Source: Hymenobacter sp. CRA2 (lineage in GTDB: Bacteria > Bacteroidota > Bacteroidia > Cytophagales > Hymenobacteraceae). From it: a stretch of 64,000 nucleotides of DNA. Below are positions 14,842 through 25,352 of the stretch, one piece after another. The stretch is taken from the NCBI RefSeq assembly GCF_002007105.1, contig NZ_MVBC01000005.1, positions 186,001-250,000 on the forward strand. The letters run 5' to 3'. Under the pieces are notes generated by a model. That model saw only the letters and a program-made list of their open reading frames with translations. It did not search any database and was not told where the DNA came from. The stretch's first letter is position 1. Every line of letters starts with the position of its first letter. The translations under genes were made by a program, and so were the position numbers.

Positions 14842-17800
14842 TTAGAAGGAAAGGTTCAGGCCTACCAGCACCTGCCGGCTCAGCGGGGTCGATTCGTCGC
14901 CGCCGCGCTCCGGGTCGTAGTTGTCGAGCAGGTGGCTCTTGGTGAGAATGAGCAGGTTGGTCGCCGTCACGTAAAGGCGTGCGTTCTGCAGCAGGGCCTT
15001 GCTGCCGATGGATTTGGGCAGGGTGTAGCCCAGGGTCATCGTGCGGATCTTGAAATAAGAGCCGTCGACGAAGTTCAGCGCCTGGTAGCCGAAGTAGCCG
15101 GAGTACGAGTTCAGGCCAGCATCCTTGCGCGGGCGCGGAAAGTCGTTGGTCGGGTTTTCGGGGGTCCAGTACTCCAGATTGGCCGGACCGTTGCCGGTGC
15201 CGCTGGGGTTGTAGCGACCCAGGAAGCGCGCGTTGATCATCTGGCCGTAGCGGGCCATGGCAAACACGTTCAGGTCGAAGCCGCGGTATTTCACCGTATT
15301 CTGCAGGCCCATTACAAACTTGGGCACCGCCGAGCCGATGTAGGACTGGTCGTTGGCCGCGTCGAGCACGAAGTCCCCGTTCAGGTCAGCCAGTTTGATG
15401 TCGCCGGGCTGGAAGGTGTAAGTGCCCGTCTTGTACTTGGCAGCCTCGTCGGCTTCGTTGGCCTGCCAGATACCCTGCTTCGTGTAGCTGTAGAACGAGT
15501 TGATGGGGTAACCCAGCAGCAGCGAGTTCTGCTCCGAGCCAATGATGTTGCGGCCGTCGAGCAGTTCGGTGATTTCCTCTTTGTTGCGGGTAAAGGTGAG
15601 CGTGGTCGACCAGCTAAAATTCTCCGTCGAAAAGTTCTGCGAGGTGATGGACAGCTCGATGCCGCGGTTGCGCGTGGCCCCGATGTTCTCGTAGATCTGC
15701 GACACACCCGTCGACTGCGGCAGCGGGCGCAGCAGCAGAATGTCGGAAGTGCGCGTGTCGTAGGCGTCGATCGTCGCCATCAGGCGGTTGTCGAAGAAGC
15801 CCAGGTCCAGGCCCAGGTTCAGCGTCGCCGATTTTTCCCAGCCCAGATTGGGGTTGCCCACAGTGGGGGAGAACTGGTACATCTGAGCCGGTACCTCGCC
15901 GAAGCTCATGCGCGGCGAGGCGGCCAGCACGCTCTGCGTGCCGTAGGGCGCAATGGCGTAGTTGCCGGTTACGCCGTAGCTGGTGCGCAGCTTCAGCTGG
16001 GTGAGCTTGCGGCTGTTGCGCAGGAAGTCCTCGTCGCCGATGTTCCAGGCGGCGGCAATGGAGGGGAAGAAGTCCCACTTGTTGCCGCTGGCCAGGCGCG
16101 AAGAGCCGTCGTAGCGGCCGGTCAGCGTCAGCAGGTACTTGCCGGCGTAGTTGTAGTTGGCGCGCGCGGCGTACGCCATGTTTTTCGAGCCCACGTAGGG
16201 TAGCGTGCTCGGCGAGGCAAATGTGCGGCCGGAAGTGCTGCTCGAGTTCAGGTCGTAAAACAGCTGCGAGGCAAGCAGCTGGTTCTGACCGCCGGCGTAG
16301 GTGTTGTCGACGTCGCTACGGATGTAGTTGGTAATGCCCGTCAGCGTGACGGTGCTCTTGCCAAACTCCTGTACGTAGGTCAGGATGTTGTCCCAGTTGA
16401 TGAAGCGGCTGAAGGTATTCTGCGTCGAGGCCACCGAAAGACCCGTCCCGTTCTGGGCCAGCGACAAACGGTCGTTGAAGATGCCCTGGCGACGGAAGTC
16501 CAGGTTGGAGCCAAAGTTGGTGCGCAGGGTCAGGCCGCGCAGCGGCTTGGCTTCCAGGTAGCCGTTGGCAATGATGTTGGTGCGAATCGTGTTGTTGCGG
16601 GCCACGTTCGGACCAGCCTCATCGGCCAGCGGGCTGATGCGCGTCTGATCGGTAATAATCGGGAAGGTGTTGACGCGGCCATTTTCGTCGTAGGGCACGC
16701 CCAGCGGGCTGATGGACGTCGCCACGCTCAGCGGGTCGCGCCGGTCGTCCTGCTTGTAGTACGTTACCTGGCTCAGCAACCCGGCCTTAAACACCTTGCT
16801 GATGGACTGGTCAACATTCAGACGGGCGTTGTAGCGGTTGAAGTTGTTGTTGGCCAACATGCCTTCTTCCCGGAAATAGCCGGTGGAGGCAAAAATCTTG
16901 GTGGTTTCGGTACCCCCGCGCAACGACACGGCGTGGCTTTGCTGGACGCCGCGGTGCTTCACCTGGTCTACCCAGTTTACCCACTGTCCGTTCTGCACCG
17001 CGTCGTACTCGCCCGGAGCCGGGAACAGGCGGGCATCGTCGGCCGGGCTGCTCCACTGGCCCACCGTGCGGTAGGCTTCGCGGCGCAGGGCCAGGTAGGA
17101 ATCGCCGATGCGGGACTCTGGAAACTGGTAATCGTTGACCCCGTAGTACCCGTTATAGTCCACGTGCACTTTGTTGGCCACGCCGCGCTTGGTCGTCACG
17201 ATAATGACCCCGTTGCCACCCTGCGCCCCGTAGATAGCCGTGGCGGAAGCATCCTTCAATATCTCGATGCTCTCGATATCGTTGGGGTTCAGGTCGTTGA
17301 TATTGCCTCCCTGGAAACCGTCGATAATCACCAGCGGGCTGTTCTTGTCGATGCTCGAGCCCGCGCTATTGATGGAGCGGTTGCCGCGGATGGTAATGGA
17401 CGAGTTGGCACCGGCCGCGCCTGAGTTACGCACGATGTCGGCGCCGGGCACGCGGCCTTGCAGCGCTTCCAAGGCGTTGTGGGTCGGCGTCTGCACGATT
17501 TCCTCGGCCTTGACGGAATGCACCGAGCCCGTTACGTCACGCTTCTTGACGGCGCCGAAACCGATAACAACCACGTCGTTCAGCGCCGCAATGTTTTCTT
17601 CCAGCTGAATCTGGACGACGTTCTGGCCATTTCCAACCGTAAGCTCCTCGGGCCGGTAGCCCAGGAAGCTTACCACTATCGTTGCCGGCTCATTACTCGG
17701 CACGTTCAGAATAAACTTGCCATCGGCATTGGTGGTGTTGCCGATAGTGGTGCCCTTTAGTATCACCGTTGCCCCCGCTATAGGCTCCTTGCTGTCAGCT

Positions 17801-17904
17801 GAGACGACCAGTCCGGAGATGACACGTGTTTGGGTACGGGACTGAGCGTGCGAAGCCGTAGCTACGCAAGACAGCAACACAATGGGGAGTAAATGACGCC
17901 TCAT
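14842..17904 (-). CDS. SusC/RagA TonB-linked outer-membrane transporter (pair 1)
   Basis: About 1,020 residues. The ATG at 17904 gives a signal peptide (MRRHLLPIVLLSCVATASHA); the frame extends to 18027 but that part has no signal and runs into the AT-rich leader. A carboxypeptidase-regulatory-like domain (ISGLVVSADSKEPIAGATVI) is followed by the plug with the SusC signature PNDIESIEILKDASATAIYG and GNGVIIVTTKRG, then the 22-strand barrel ending VLVGLNLSF. It imports a ligand captured by the SusD downstream, powered by TonB. It is the only pair separated from the main cluster. Confidence 0.96.
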   Translation of the reverse strand: MRRHLLPIVLLSCVATASHAQSRTQTRVISGLVVSADSKEPIAGATVILKGTTIGNTTNADGKFILNVPSNEPATIVVSFLGYRPEELTVGNGQNVVQIQLEENIAALNDVVVIGFGAVKKRDVTGSVHSVKAEEIVQTPTHNALEALQGRVPGADIVRNSGAAGANSSITIRGNRSINSAGSSIDKNSPLVIIDGFQGGNINDLNPNDIESIEILKDASATAIYGAQGGNGVIIVTTKRGVANKVHVDYNGYYGVNDYQFPESRIGDSYLALRREAYRTVGQWSSPADDARLFPAPGEYDAVQNGQWVNWVDQVKHRGVQQSHAVSLRGGTETTKIFASTGYFREEGMLANNNFNRYNARLNVDQSISKVFKAGLLSQVTYYKQDDRRDPLSVATSISPLGVPYDENGRVNTFPIITDQTRISPLADEAGPNVARNNTIRTNIIANGYLEAKPLRGLTLRTNFGSNLDFRRQGIFNDRLSLAQNGTGLSVASTQNTFSRFINWDNILTYVQEFGKSTVTLTGITNYIRSDVDNTYAGGQNQLLASQLFYDLNSSSTSGRTFASPSTLPYVGSKNMAYAARANYNYAGKYLLTLTGRYDGSSRLASGNKWDFFPSIAAAWNIGDEDFLRNSRKLTQLKLRTSYGVTGNYAIAPYGTQSVLAASPRMSFGEVPAQMYQFSPTVGNPNLGWEKSATLNLGLDLGFFDNRLMATIDAYDTRTSDILLLRPLPQSTGVSQIYENIGATRNRGIELSITSQNFSTENFSWSTTLTFTRNKEEITELLDGRNIIGSEQNSLLLGYPINSFYSYTKQGIWQANEADEAAKYKTGTYTFQPGDIKLADLNGDFVLDAANDQSYIGSAVPKFVMGLQNTVKYRGFDLNVFAMARYGQMINARFLGRYNPSGTGNGPANLEYWTPENPTNDFPRPRKDAGLNSYSGYFGYQALNFVDGSYFKIRTMTLGYTLPKSIGSKALLQNARLYVTATNLLILTKSHLLDNYDPERGGDESTPLSRQVLVGLNLSF

Positions 17905-18526
17905 GTAAAAGAGTAGAAGTTGGTAAGTTTTCCGTCGTATTCTGTTAGAATACAATTCGTCAAAAGTCCCTATTTGCCCAGTTGCTTCATTGTAACATCT
18001 GTTCGTTCTGTTATATGATCTTATCATGGTGATAGGATATTGCCTTGTCTAGCAATGGCCTACCATTAAACTATTTTTAGAATCATCTGATTATTAGTTC
18101 TATATATTGAGCTGTATTTTAATGTTTCGGTGGCTTTTAGGACTAGTAAGCTGTGGCCGTACTTTATAGCCATTCCTGATACTATTGTTAAAAAACCCTG
18201 TTATAGATAATGGTTAATGAAAAAGTTCAAATAATCGGCGGTGATTCTCATCGATATTATATCAGATAGTGCCGTCTAAAGCTTCACCCCAGACACAGCC
18301 AAACGAGCAGAGCCCGTAGCAAACCAGGCTGTGCACTGCAGTCCAGTCGCACGCATTTAGCCCTTTGCTCTTGGCAGGCGGCGGAACTGTTGCTTGGTTT
18401 AGCTGTTGTCCGGGAAGCTTACACGGTCTCTGCTTAGCTGCTTGAGGCCATTTTTGTAGTCAGGCAACCCTGCGGCTCCCCTTGAGTATCTAGGCGGCAG
18501 CTGCACTTTCCGTTATCTTCCGCTTC
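17905..18526. other. AT-rich divergent leader between SusC 1 and hslU
   Basis: No gene is seen. Bases ~17,920-18,270 are strikingly AT-rich against a GC-rich background and contain several short direct A/T words, as expected of a regulated SusC promoter region. The right half returns to mixed composition and must hold the hslU promoter. TATCTTCC lies 5 nt before the hslU ATG and only partly matches the -7 consensus. Confidence 0.5.
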
Positions 18527-19942
18527 ATGCTTGATTCCGCGACCTTCCTCACGCCGGCCCAGATTGTGGCTGAGCTCGACAAATACATCATCGGCCAGCA
18601 CGACGCCAAGCGTAACGTGGCCATTGCCCTGCGCAACCGCTGGCGCCGCCTGCACGCGCCGCAGGACATGCAGCGCGAAATCGTGCCGAATAACATCCTG
18701 ATGATCGGCTCCACGGGCGTCGGCAAAACCGAAATTGCCCGCCGCCTCGCCGCTATTGCCGATGCGCCTTTCACCAAGGTCGAAGCCTCGAAGTTCACCG
18801 AGGTCGGCTATGTGGGCCGCGACGTGGAAAGCATGGTGCGCGACCTGGCCGAGCAGGCTGTGAATCTGGTAAAGCAGCGCCGCAAGGAAGCCGTGAAAAC
18901 CCAGGCCGCGCAAGCCGTGGAAGACGCCATCCTCGACGCGCTCATTCCACCCATCCAGGGCTCCGGCTCCTCGGTGGTGAAGCCGGCATTCGGCTTTGGC
19001 GGTACCACGGGCCCCGATGAAATGCCCTCGTCCGATGTGGAGCTGAACGAGCGGACCCGGGAGCGGTTTCGCGAGAAGCTGCGCCGCGGTGAACTGGAAG
19101 AGCGCACCATCGACATCAAGGTGCAGCAGAACTCCGGTCCCGGCATCGGCCTGATGGGCGGACAGGCTGGCCTCGACGAAGCCTCGCTGCAGGGCCTGCA
19201 GGACATGCTCGGCTCGATGATGCCCAAGAAGACGCGCAAGCGCAAGGTAACCATCGCCGAAGCCCGCAAAATCCTGCTCGACGAGGAAGCCGCCAAGCTC
19301 ATTGACATGGACGAGGTGAAGGACGAAGCCATCCGGCTGGCCGAAAACGCCGGCATCATCTTCATCGACGAAATCGACAAGGTGGCTTCCTCCAACGCCA
19401 GCAAAGGCGGCCCCGATGTAAGCCGCGAAGGCGTGCAGCGCGACCTACTGCCCATCGTGGAAGGCTCGGCCGTCACCACCAAGTACGGCGTGGTGCACAC
19501 CGACCACATTCTGTTTATTGCCGCCGGTGCTTTCCACGTCAGCAAGCCGTCAGATCTGATTCCCGAATTGCAGGGCCGTTTCCCCATCCGCGTGGAGCTG
19601 CAGAGCCTAACCAAGGAGGACTTCTACCGCATTCTAAAGGACCCCAAAAACGCCTTGACCAAGCAGTACGAAGCTCTGTTGCAGGCCGAAGACGTCGAGC
19701 TGACTTTCGATGATGCTGCCCTGGAGCAGCTGGCCAGTATTGCCTTCGAAGTCAACAGCGAGGTGGAAAACATCGGCGCCCGCCGCCTGCACACGGTAAT
19801 GAGCCGCTTGCTCAACGATATCCTGTTCGACGTGCCCGACCGCATCGGGGCCAACGCCCGCATTCAGGTCACGCGCGAACTGGTGGAGGAGCGCCTGCAA
19901 GGCATGGTCCGCAACCGTGACTTGAGCCAGTACATACTGTGA
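18527..19942 (+). CDS. hslU: HslUV protease ATPase subunit HslU
   Basis: 471 residues. HslU (ClpY) is the AAA+ unfoldase that feeds substrates to the HslV peptidase. The start MLDSATFLTPAQIVAELDKY and IIGQHDAKRNVAIALRNRWRR is diagnostic. Walker A GSTGVGKTE is near residue 62. The inserted I-domain, rich in charged residues, spans roughly 110-250. Walker B IIFIDEIDK follows, and the C-terminus ends DLSQYIL, the tail that docks into HslV. No hslV lies beside it, although the two are often adjacent in other bacteria. Confidence 0.96.
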   Translation: MLDSATFLTPAQIVAELDKYIIGQHDAKRNVAIALRNRWRRLHAPQDMQREIVPNNILMIGSTGVGKTEIARRLAAIADAPFTKVEASKFTEVGYVGRDVESMVRDLAEQAVNLVKQRRKEAVKTQAAQAVEDAILDALIPPIQGSGSSVVKPAFGFGGTTGPDEMPSSDVELNERTRERFREKLRRGELEERTIDIKVQQNSGPGIGLMGGQAGLDEASLQGLQDMLGSMMPKKTRKRKVTIAEARKILLDEEAAKLIDMDEVKDEAIRLAENAGIIFIDEIDKVASSNASKGGPDVSREGVQRDLLPIVEGSAVTTKYGVVHTDHILFIAAGAFHVSKPSDLIPELQGRFPIRVELQSLTKEDFYRILKDPKNALTKQYEALLQAEDVELTFDDAALEQLASIAFEVNSEVENIGARRLHTVMSRLLNDILFDVPDRIGANARIQVTRELVEERLQGMVRNRDLSQYIL

Positions 19943-19948
19943 GCCGAT

Positions 19949-20046
19949 GAATTGGCGAAATGGTGAGTTCTTGTTCAACGGCGCTGGCTTTTGCGGCGTA
20001 ATGCTAGCAAGCACCACCTGAGCGACACTCACCATTTCGCCAATTC
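19949..20046. repeat. 20-bp perfect inverted repeat upstream of the dehydrogenase gene
   Basis: GAATTGGCGAAATGGTGAGT (19949-19968) is mirrored exactly at 20027-20046, with a 58-nt interior. It fills the gap between hslU and the SDR gene, and the right arm ends 12 bp before the SDR ATG. It may be a small palindromic mobile element or a transcript hairpin. Confidence 0.7.
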
Positions 20047-20058
20047 ACTATTCACCGC

Positions 20059-20802
20059 ATGCACTACTACATCATCACCGGCGCCAGCCGTGGCTTGGGC
20101 AAAGCCCTGGCCGAGGCGGTGCTGGCTCAACCCGACACCGCCGTGCTGGGTGTATCGCGCCACGCTACCATCGAGCACCCCCGCTACCAGCACCAGCCCC
20201 TCGACTTCTCCGACACCGTAGCTGTGCAGAGCAACCTGTTCAAGCTCTTTCCTGCACGCCCCGATGCCCAGAGCATTACCCTGATCAACAACGCCGGGGT
20301 GGTAGGCGACATCGGTTACGCCGGCGAGCAGACCAATGAGCAGTACGAATTCGTGTTCGACGTGAATTTGGTGGTGCCGGCCATGCTGATGAACACCTTC
20401 CTTAGTGCCTACGGCAGCCTGCAGTGCCCGCGCACGGTGCTCAACATCAGCAGCGGAGCCGCCCAGCGCCCGGTAGATGGCTGGGGGGCTTACTGCGCCT
20501 CCAAGGCCGCGCTGGATATGCTCAGCCAGGTAGCGCAGAAGGAGCAGGACTTACGCAGCTCGCATGTTCGCATCCGGAGCTTGGCGCCTGGGGTGGTGGA
20601 CACGGCTATGCAGGAGCAGATCAGGGGAGCAGCCAAGCCGAGCTTCAGTGAAATCGAGCGGTTTCAGGAGCTGTCGGCGGGTGGGCAGCTGGCTTCGCCG
20701 GATGCGGTGGCTACGCGCATTGTGCAGTGGTTGCAGCAGGGTGTAGATGCTGCTCAGCCAGTAGTGCTGCGCGTAACAGAGCTACCCGAACTCAAGGCTT
20801 AA
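20059..20802 (+). CDS. short-chain dehydrogenase/reductase
   Basis: 247 residues with the classical SDR fold. The NAD(P)-binding motif is ITGASRGLGKALAEAV at residues about 6-21, the structural INNAGVVGD motif is near residue 76, and the catalytic Ser lies in LNISSGAA with Tyr-Lys in YCASKAALDML. Overall it resembles the YueD/benzil reductase and sepiapterin reductase group, which reduce carbonyls with NADPH. Substrate specificity cannot be assigned. The ATG at 20059 directly follows the inverted repeat. The gene ends at a strong hairpin shared with the convergent SusD 2. Confidence 0.88.
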   Translation: MHYYIITGASRGLGKALAEAVLAQPDTAVLGVSRHATIEHPRYQHQPLDFSDTVAVQSNLFKLFPARPDAQSITLINNAGVVGDIGYAGEQTNEQYEFVFDVNLVVPAMLMNTFLSAYGSLQCPRTVLNISSGAAQRPVDGWGAYCASKAALDMLSQVAQKEQDLRSSHVRIRSLAPGVVDTAMQEQIRGAAKPSFSEIERFQELSAGGQLASPDAVATRIVQWLQQGVDAAQPVVLRVTELPELKA

Positions 20803-20807
20803 CAAAA

Positions 20808-20844
20808 CAAACGCCCCCGGTTATCAACTAACCGGGGGCGTTTG
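20808..20844. terminator. terminator between the SDR gene and SusD 2
   Basis: A perfect 16-bp stem (20808-20823 with 20829-20844) with a 5-nt loop between two convergent genes, with A-rich sequence on its left side. Confidence 0.8.
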
Positions 20845-20862
20845 CCTGAAATGCGCGACGGA

Positions 20863-22230
20863 TTAATAACCCGGGTTTTGGATTATGTTCGGGTTATTCA
20901 CCGTTTCGCGGAATGGAATCGGGAATAACAGGCGACGCGCATCGGGAACGTTGAGCACCTGTGCTGCTTTGCCAGTGCGGATCAAGTCGAACCACCGGTG
21001 GCCTTCCAGAGCTAGTTCCACGCGACGTTCCTGCTGGATGGCATCCAGAACGGCCGATTGCGAGGTCGAAGCGAAGTTGGCCAAGCCCGCGCGGTTGCGC
21101 ACACGGTTCAGCAGGGTCAGCGCGCCGGGCAGGTCCTGCTGCTGGGCCTTGGCTTCGGCGCCGATCAACAGAATTTCCGCAAACCGGATGGCCCGGTAGT
21201 TATCCGTGCCCGTGCCGGGGTCGAAATACTTAATCTGCTGACCAGCGGGCACGGTGCGGCCCGTAGCCGGGATTTTATACGTGCCGTCCGAAATGGTGGC
21301 GTTTTTCCGTTGGTCGCCGTTTTCATACGCGTTGGGCAGCGTCGAGCCCGTGCCCGTGGGGCTTAGCTCGTTGCGGCCGCCAGCGCTGGTTGGCAGGGCG
21401 TAAAAGGCAAACTGACTCGATACCTGAGCGTCAAACTGGATTTCCCAGATAGACTCGGCCGAGTTTTCCGTTTCGAACACGGCCCGGTAGTTCGGCAGCA
21501 GGCTGAAACGGCCGCTGGCAATAACCTGATCGGCTAGCGTTGCGGCCGTCTGCCACTGCTGGCGGTACAGCGCCAAACGGGCTTTCATCGCGGTAGCAGC
21601 CCATTTGGTGGCCCGGCCGGTATTGGCCACGGGCAGCACTGCCTCGGCCGCGTCCAGATCTTCCCGCACCTGGTCGTACACGGCGCTGACTGGGCTGCGC
21701 GACACGTTCAGGGAGTTGTCGGGCGTGGAGGTGGGAGTAAGTACCAGCGGCACGTCGCCCCAGTAGCGCACCAAGTCAAAATAAGCTACTGCCCGAATGA
21801 AACGTGCCTCCGCTACCAGCTGAACGCGGTTGGTTTCCGGAATCGAAGCTACTGTTGGCGCCAGGGTAATGACGTTGTTAGCCCGGTTTATAGTGGAGTA
21901 AATCTGCTGCCACATCGAGGTAACCTCCACGTTGGAGGTCTGGATGTTACGCTGCTTGATTTCCCCAAACGAGGGCAAAGTACCGGTCCACGCCAGGTTA
22001 TCAGCGGCCATTTCTGCGAAAAATGGGTAGCGCAGTCCGTAGTAGTTGGAGCTGGTCAGGTTGCCGTAAGCGCCCACCAGTACGGCATTGGCGCCTTCAA
22101 GGTCGGTGAACACCTGGCTGGTGTCCAGCGAGTTGGAGGGGTCGGGGTTAAGGAAGTCAGAGCAACTGCTGGCCCCAAGGCTGAGCAAGCCCAGCATGGC
22201 CATGGTGGCGACTCTCAAACGGATATTCAT
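20863..22230 (-). CDS. SusD/RagB family outer-membrane lipoprotein (pair 2)
   Basis: 455 residues with lipoprotein signal MNIRLRVATMAMLGLLSLGA and lipobox GASSC. Family blocks include the start SDFLNPDPSNSLDTSQVF, ARFIRAVAYFDLVRYWGDVPLVL, IRFAEILLIGAEAKAQQ, LNRVRNRAGLANF, QERRVELALEGHRWFDLIRTG and the end RETVNNPNIIQNPGY. It would cap the SusC encoded 26 bp upstream. That SusC carries a premature stop, so this SusD may now lack a functional partner or rely on a paralogue. It is an otherwise intact gene. Confidence 0.94.
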   Translation of the reverse strand: MNIRLRVATMAMLGLLSLGASSCSDFLNPDPSNSLDTSQVFTDLEGANAVLVGAYGNLTSSNYYGLRYPFFAEMAADNLAWTGTLPSFGEIKQRNIQTSNVEVTSMWQQIYSTINRANNVITLAPTVASIPETNRVQLVAEARFIRAVAYFDLVRYWGDVPLVLTPTSTPDNSLNVSRSPVSAVYDQVREDLDAAEAVLPVANTGRATKWAATAMKARLALYRQQWQTAATLADQVIASGRFSLLPNYRAVFETENSAESIWEIQFDAQVSSQFAFYALPTSAGGRNELSPTGTGSTLPNAYENGDQRKNATISDGTYKIPATGRTVPAGQQIKYFDPGTGTDNYRAIRFAEILLIGAEAKAQQQDLPGALTLLNRVRNRAGLANFASTSQSAVLDAIQQERRVELALEGHRWFDLIRTGKAAQVLNVPDARRLLFPIPFRETVNNPNIIQNPGY

Positions 22231-22256
22231 GGGAAGAGAAGCGACAAAGGTGGATG

Positions 22257-25200
22257 TTACAGGCCCAGGTTGATGCCGACCTGATACACGCGGGCTTGCG
22301 GGAAGGTGAGGAAGTCCGTGCCGAGAGAGGTGTTGCTACCGCTGAACGTATTAATTTCAGGGTCCAGGCCCGAGTACTTGGTAAACGTGAGCAAGTTTTG
22401 GCCGCCTACGTATATCCGTGCCGACTGCAAATGGGCCGATTTGGCCCACGTGCTCGGGATGTTGTAGCCCAACGTGAGCGTCTTCAGGCGCAGGTAGGAG
22501 CCATCCTCCAGCCACCGGTCCGAAACGCGGTTGTTCTGGTTAGGGTCGCCGGCCGCAGCCCGCGGTATGTCCGTGTCCGTGTTCGTGGGCGTCCAACGGT
22601 CACGTACCGAAGCCAACTGACCAAACTGCCCGCTCATGCCCTCGGCAAAGGAGCGCGTGTTGTTGTAAATCTTGTTGCCGTAGGTGAACTGGAAGAAGAA
22701 GGCCAGGTCAAAGCCACCCCAACTCAATTGGTTGTTGATGCCGCCAAAGAACTTGGGCTGCGCCGAACCAATGGTTGTCTGGTCATCCGAGGTGATGACA
22801 CCGTCGCCGTTTACGTCCACGAAGCGGATGTCGCCCGGGCGGGGCTGGTTGGTGGTGCTGGTGCCTTGGTAGAAAGCGTTAGCATTGCCAGTGCGGGCCC
22901 GAGCGTTGGCAATGTCCGCGTTGATTTCTTCCTGCGACTGGTAAATGCGGTCTACCCGGTAGCCGAAGAAGGACCCGAGCGGCTCGCCCACCGCTACGCG
23001 GCTGGCAAAACCTTGCAGAATAGGAGCGTTGTTGTAAAGCTTGGTGACTTTGTTGCGGATAAACGAGATGTTGAAATTCGTCGTCCAGTTCAAGCCATTA
23101 TCCGATTTCACGTTCTGCGACGTGACTTCAAACTCCAAGCCTTTGTTTTCCAGGTTGCCGATGTTCTGCGTTACCGACGCATAGCCCGAAGTAAGCGGCA
23201 GCGGACGATTGAGCAACAAGTCATTGTTGTTGCGTTTGAACACGTTCGCGCTGAAACCGATGCGGTCCTGGAAGAAGCCCAGGTCAATGCCGGCGTTGGT
23301 TTCTTCCACCTTCTCCCACGAAAGGTCACGTACGCCCAGCTGGGTAGGTGCCAGGCCGGCTACACCGTTGTAGTTAGCCAGGTTGGCTGCGCCTACGCCG
23401 AACAGCGTACGCGAGGCGAAGTTGCCGATTTCGAAGTTGCCGGTTTGGCCGTAGCCCGCGCGCAGCTTCAACTCGCTGATAACAAAGTCCTGTGGGAAGA
23501 AGCTTTCCTGCGAAACGCGCCAGCCGCCTGATACGGCCGGGAAGTAGCCCCACTTGTTGTCGACGCCGAAGCGCGAAGAACCGTCGGTGCGCATGGTGGC
23601 CGTTAGTAGGTACCGGCTCTTGTAGTCGTAGTTCAGGCGCCCGAAGTAGGAGAGCAACGTCCACTGGGTCGCGTCGGATGAGGCTTCGCTTTTCACTGCC
23701 CCCGCCGAGAGGCGCGTAATCTTGTTCGTAGCAAAGCCCGTTACCGTCGTCTGAATGCCTTCCTGCACCGACTTCTGGGCGCTCTGGCCGAGCAGCACGC
23801 TCAGGTTATGGTCCCCAAATGCTTTGTTGTACGAAAGCGTATTCTCTGTTAGCCACGAGATGTCGTAGCGGCTGTTGGCGTTGCCCAGGCCGTTGCTGCC
23901 TACGCCCTGCAGCAAGGTGCTCGGCACAAACCGGTCTTCCTTCAGGTTGAGGTAGTCAGCCCCAAGAGAGGAGCGGAACCGCAGGGTCTTGAGAATATCG
24001 ATTTCGCCGTACACGTTGCCCACCACCCGGTTATTGCGCGCCGTAAAAGTGGGCTCGGTAGCGGCGGCTACCGGGTTTTCCACCGAGGAGAATGGGTCGC
24101 GGCCGTAGGTGCCGTCCGGGTTGCGCACGGGGAACTGGGAGCCAAGCAGGACCGCCGTGCTTAGTACCCCGTAAATGTTGTTGTCGTTGTTAATACGCGT
24201 GCTGAGCGAGCGGCTGCCGGTAGCATTCAGGCCGAAGCGAATTTTGTCCGTCAGTTTGTGGTCAAGGTTCACGCGGCCGCTGCCCCGTTTGAAGCCCGAC
24301 CCGAGAATGATGCCCTGCTGGTCAAAGTACGTCCCCGACACCAGGAAACGGGTTTTGGTGTCGCCCCCCGAAGCCGACAAGGTGTAGCTGCCCACCCGGG
24401 CAGTACGGAAAATCTCGTCTTGCCAATTAGTGCTAGCCGTCGAAAACAGTTGCTGTGTCGACGTCGGGTTAGCCGTAACATAGCGCGGAGCCGCTCCCAC
24501 GTTGGTCCGGGCTTCGTTGATGAGGTCCTGGGACTCCTGGCCGTTGAGCACGTCCAGTCGCTTGATCGTTTGCTGTACTCCTTGGTAAGCATCCAAGGTA
24601 ATCTTGGTGCGGCCGGCCTGCCCACGTTTGGTAGTAATAAGAACTACCCCGTTGGCCGCACGCGAACCGTAGATGGCTGCCGCCGATGCATCCTTCAGGA
24701 TTTCCATCGAGGCAATATCATTGGGGTTGATGTCAGCCAGGTCATTGAGCTGCTGGTTACCCACTGCAATGTTCGAATAGCTGCCCGTATTGATTGGCAC
24801 CCCGTCAACTACATACAAGGGTTCGCTGCTGGCTGAAATCGAGTTATTACCCCGAATGCGCACCGCCACGCCCCCGCCTGGGGTACCCGAGTTGGCCGTT
24901 ACCTGAACCCCCGAAGCACGTCCCTGCAGTACTTGATCAAGCCCAGCGACTGGTTGCCCTTCAAATTGCTTGGCGTCCACCGATGCCACGGCCCCTGTTA
25001 CCAGCGTTTTGGATTGCTGGCCGTAGCCCACTACGACGATTTCGCTCAGAGTTTTATTATCGGCGGCCAAACCAATACTGATTTGGTCGCTGCTACCAAT
25101 TGCCTGCTCGATGGACAAATATCCCACGGAGCTGATAGCCAACGTACCCCCAGTAGTTGGGGCCGTCAGGGTAAAAGTGCCATCAGAATTGGTAGACACT

Positions 25201-25352
25201 CCATTGTTAGTGCCCTTAACCAGCACGGTGGCACCGGGAATGCCTTCGCCGGTAGCGCGGTCGGTCACGCGGCCAGAAACCTGACGCGTTTGGGCTTCCG
25301 CTTAGTGGACAAACGCCGCCAAGGGTATCAAACCCAGTAAAAGTTTGTTCAT
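22257..25352 (-). pseudogene. SusC/RagA transporter (pair 2) with a stop codon in the signal peptide
   Basis: From the ATG at 25352 the frame reads MNKLLLGLIPLAAFVH, then TAA at 25304-25302, then continues AEAQTRQVSGRVTDRATGEG in the same frame for about 1,000 residues to a normal barrel end. The paralogue at 27414-30590 has CAA (Gln) at this exact codon. Everything downstream is intact: regulatory-like domain, plug signature NDIASMEILKDASAAAIYGS and ANGVVLITTKRG, full barrel. A GTG at 25268 could restart translation but would give a protein without a signal peptide. It is a very recent pseudogene, a phase-variable or suppressed gene, or a sequencing error. Confidence 0.85.
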
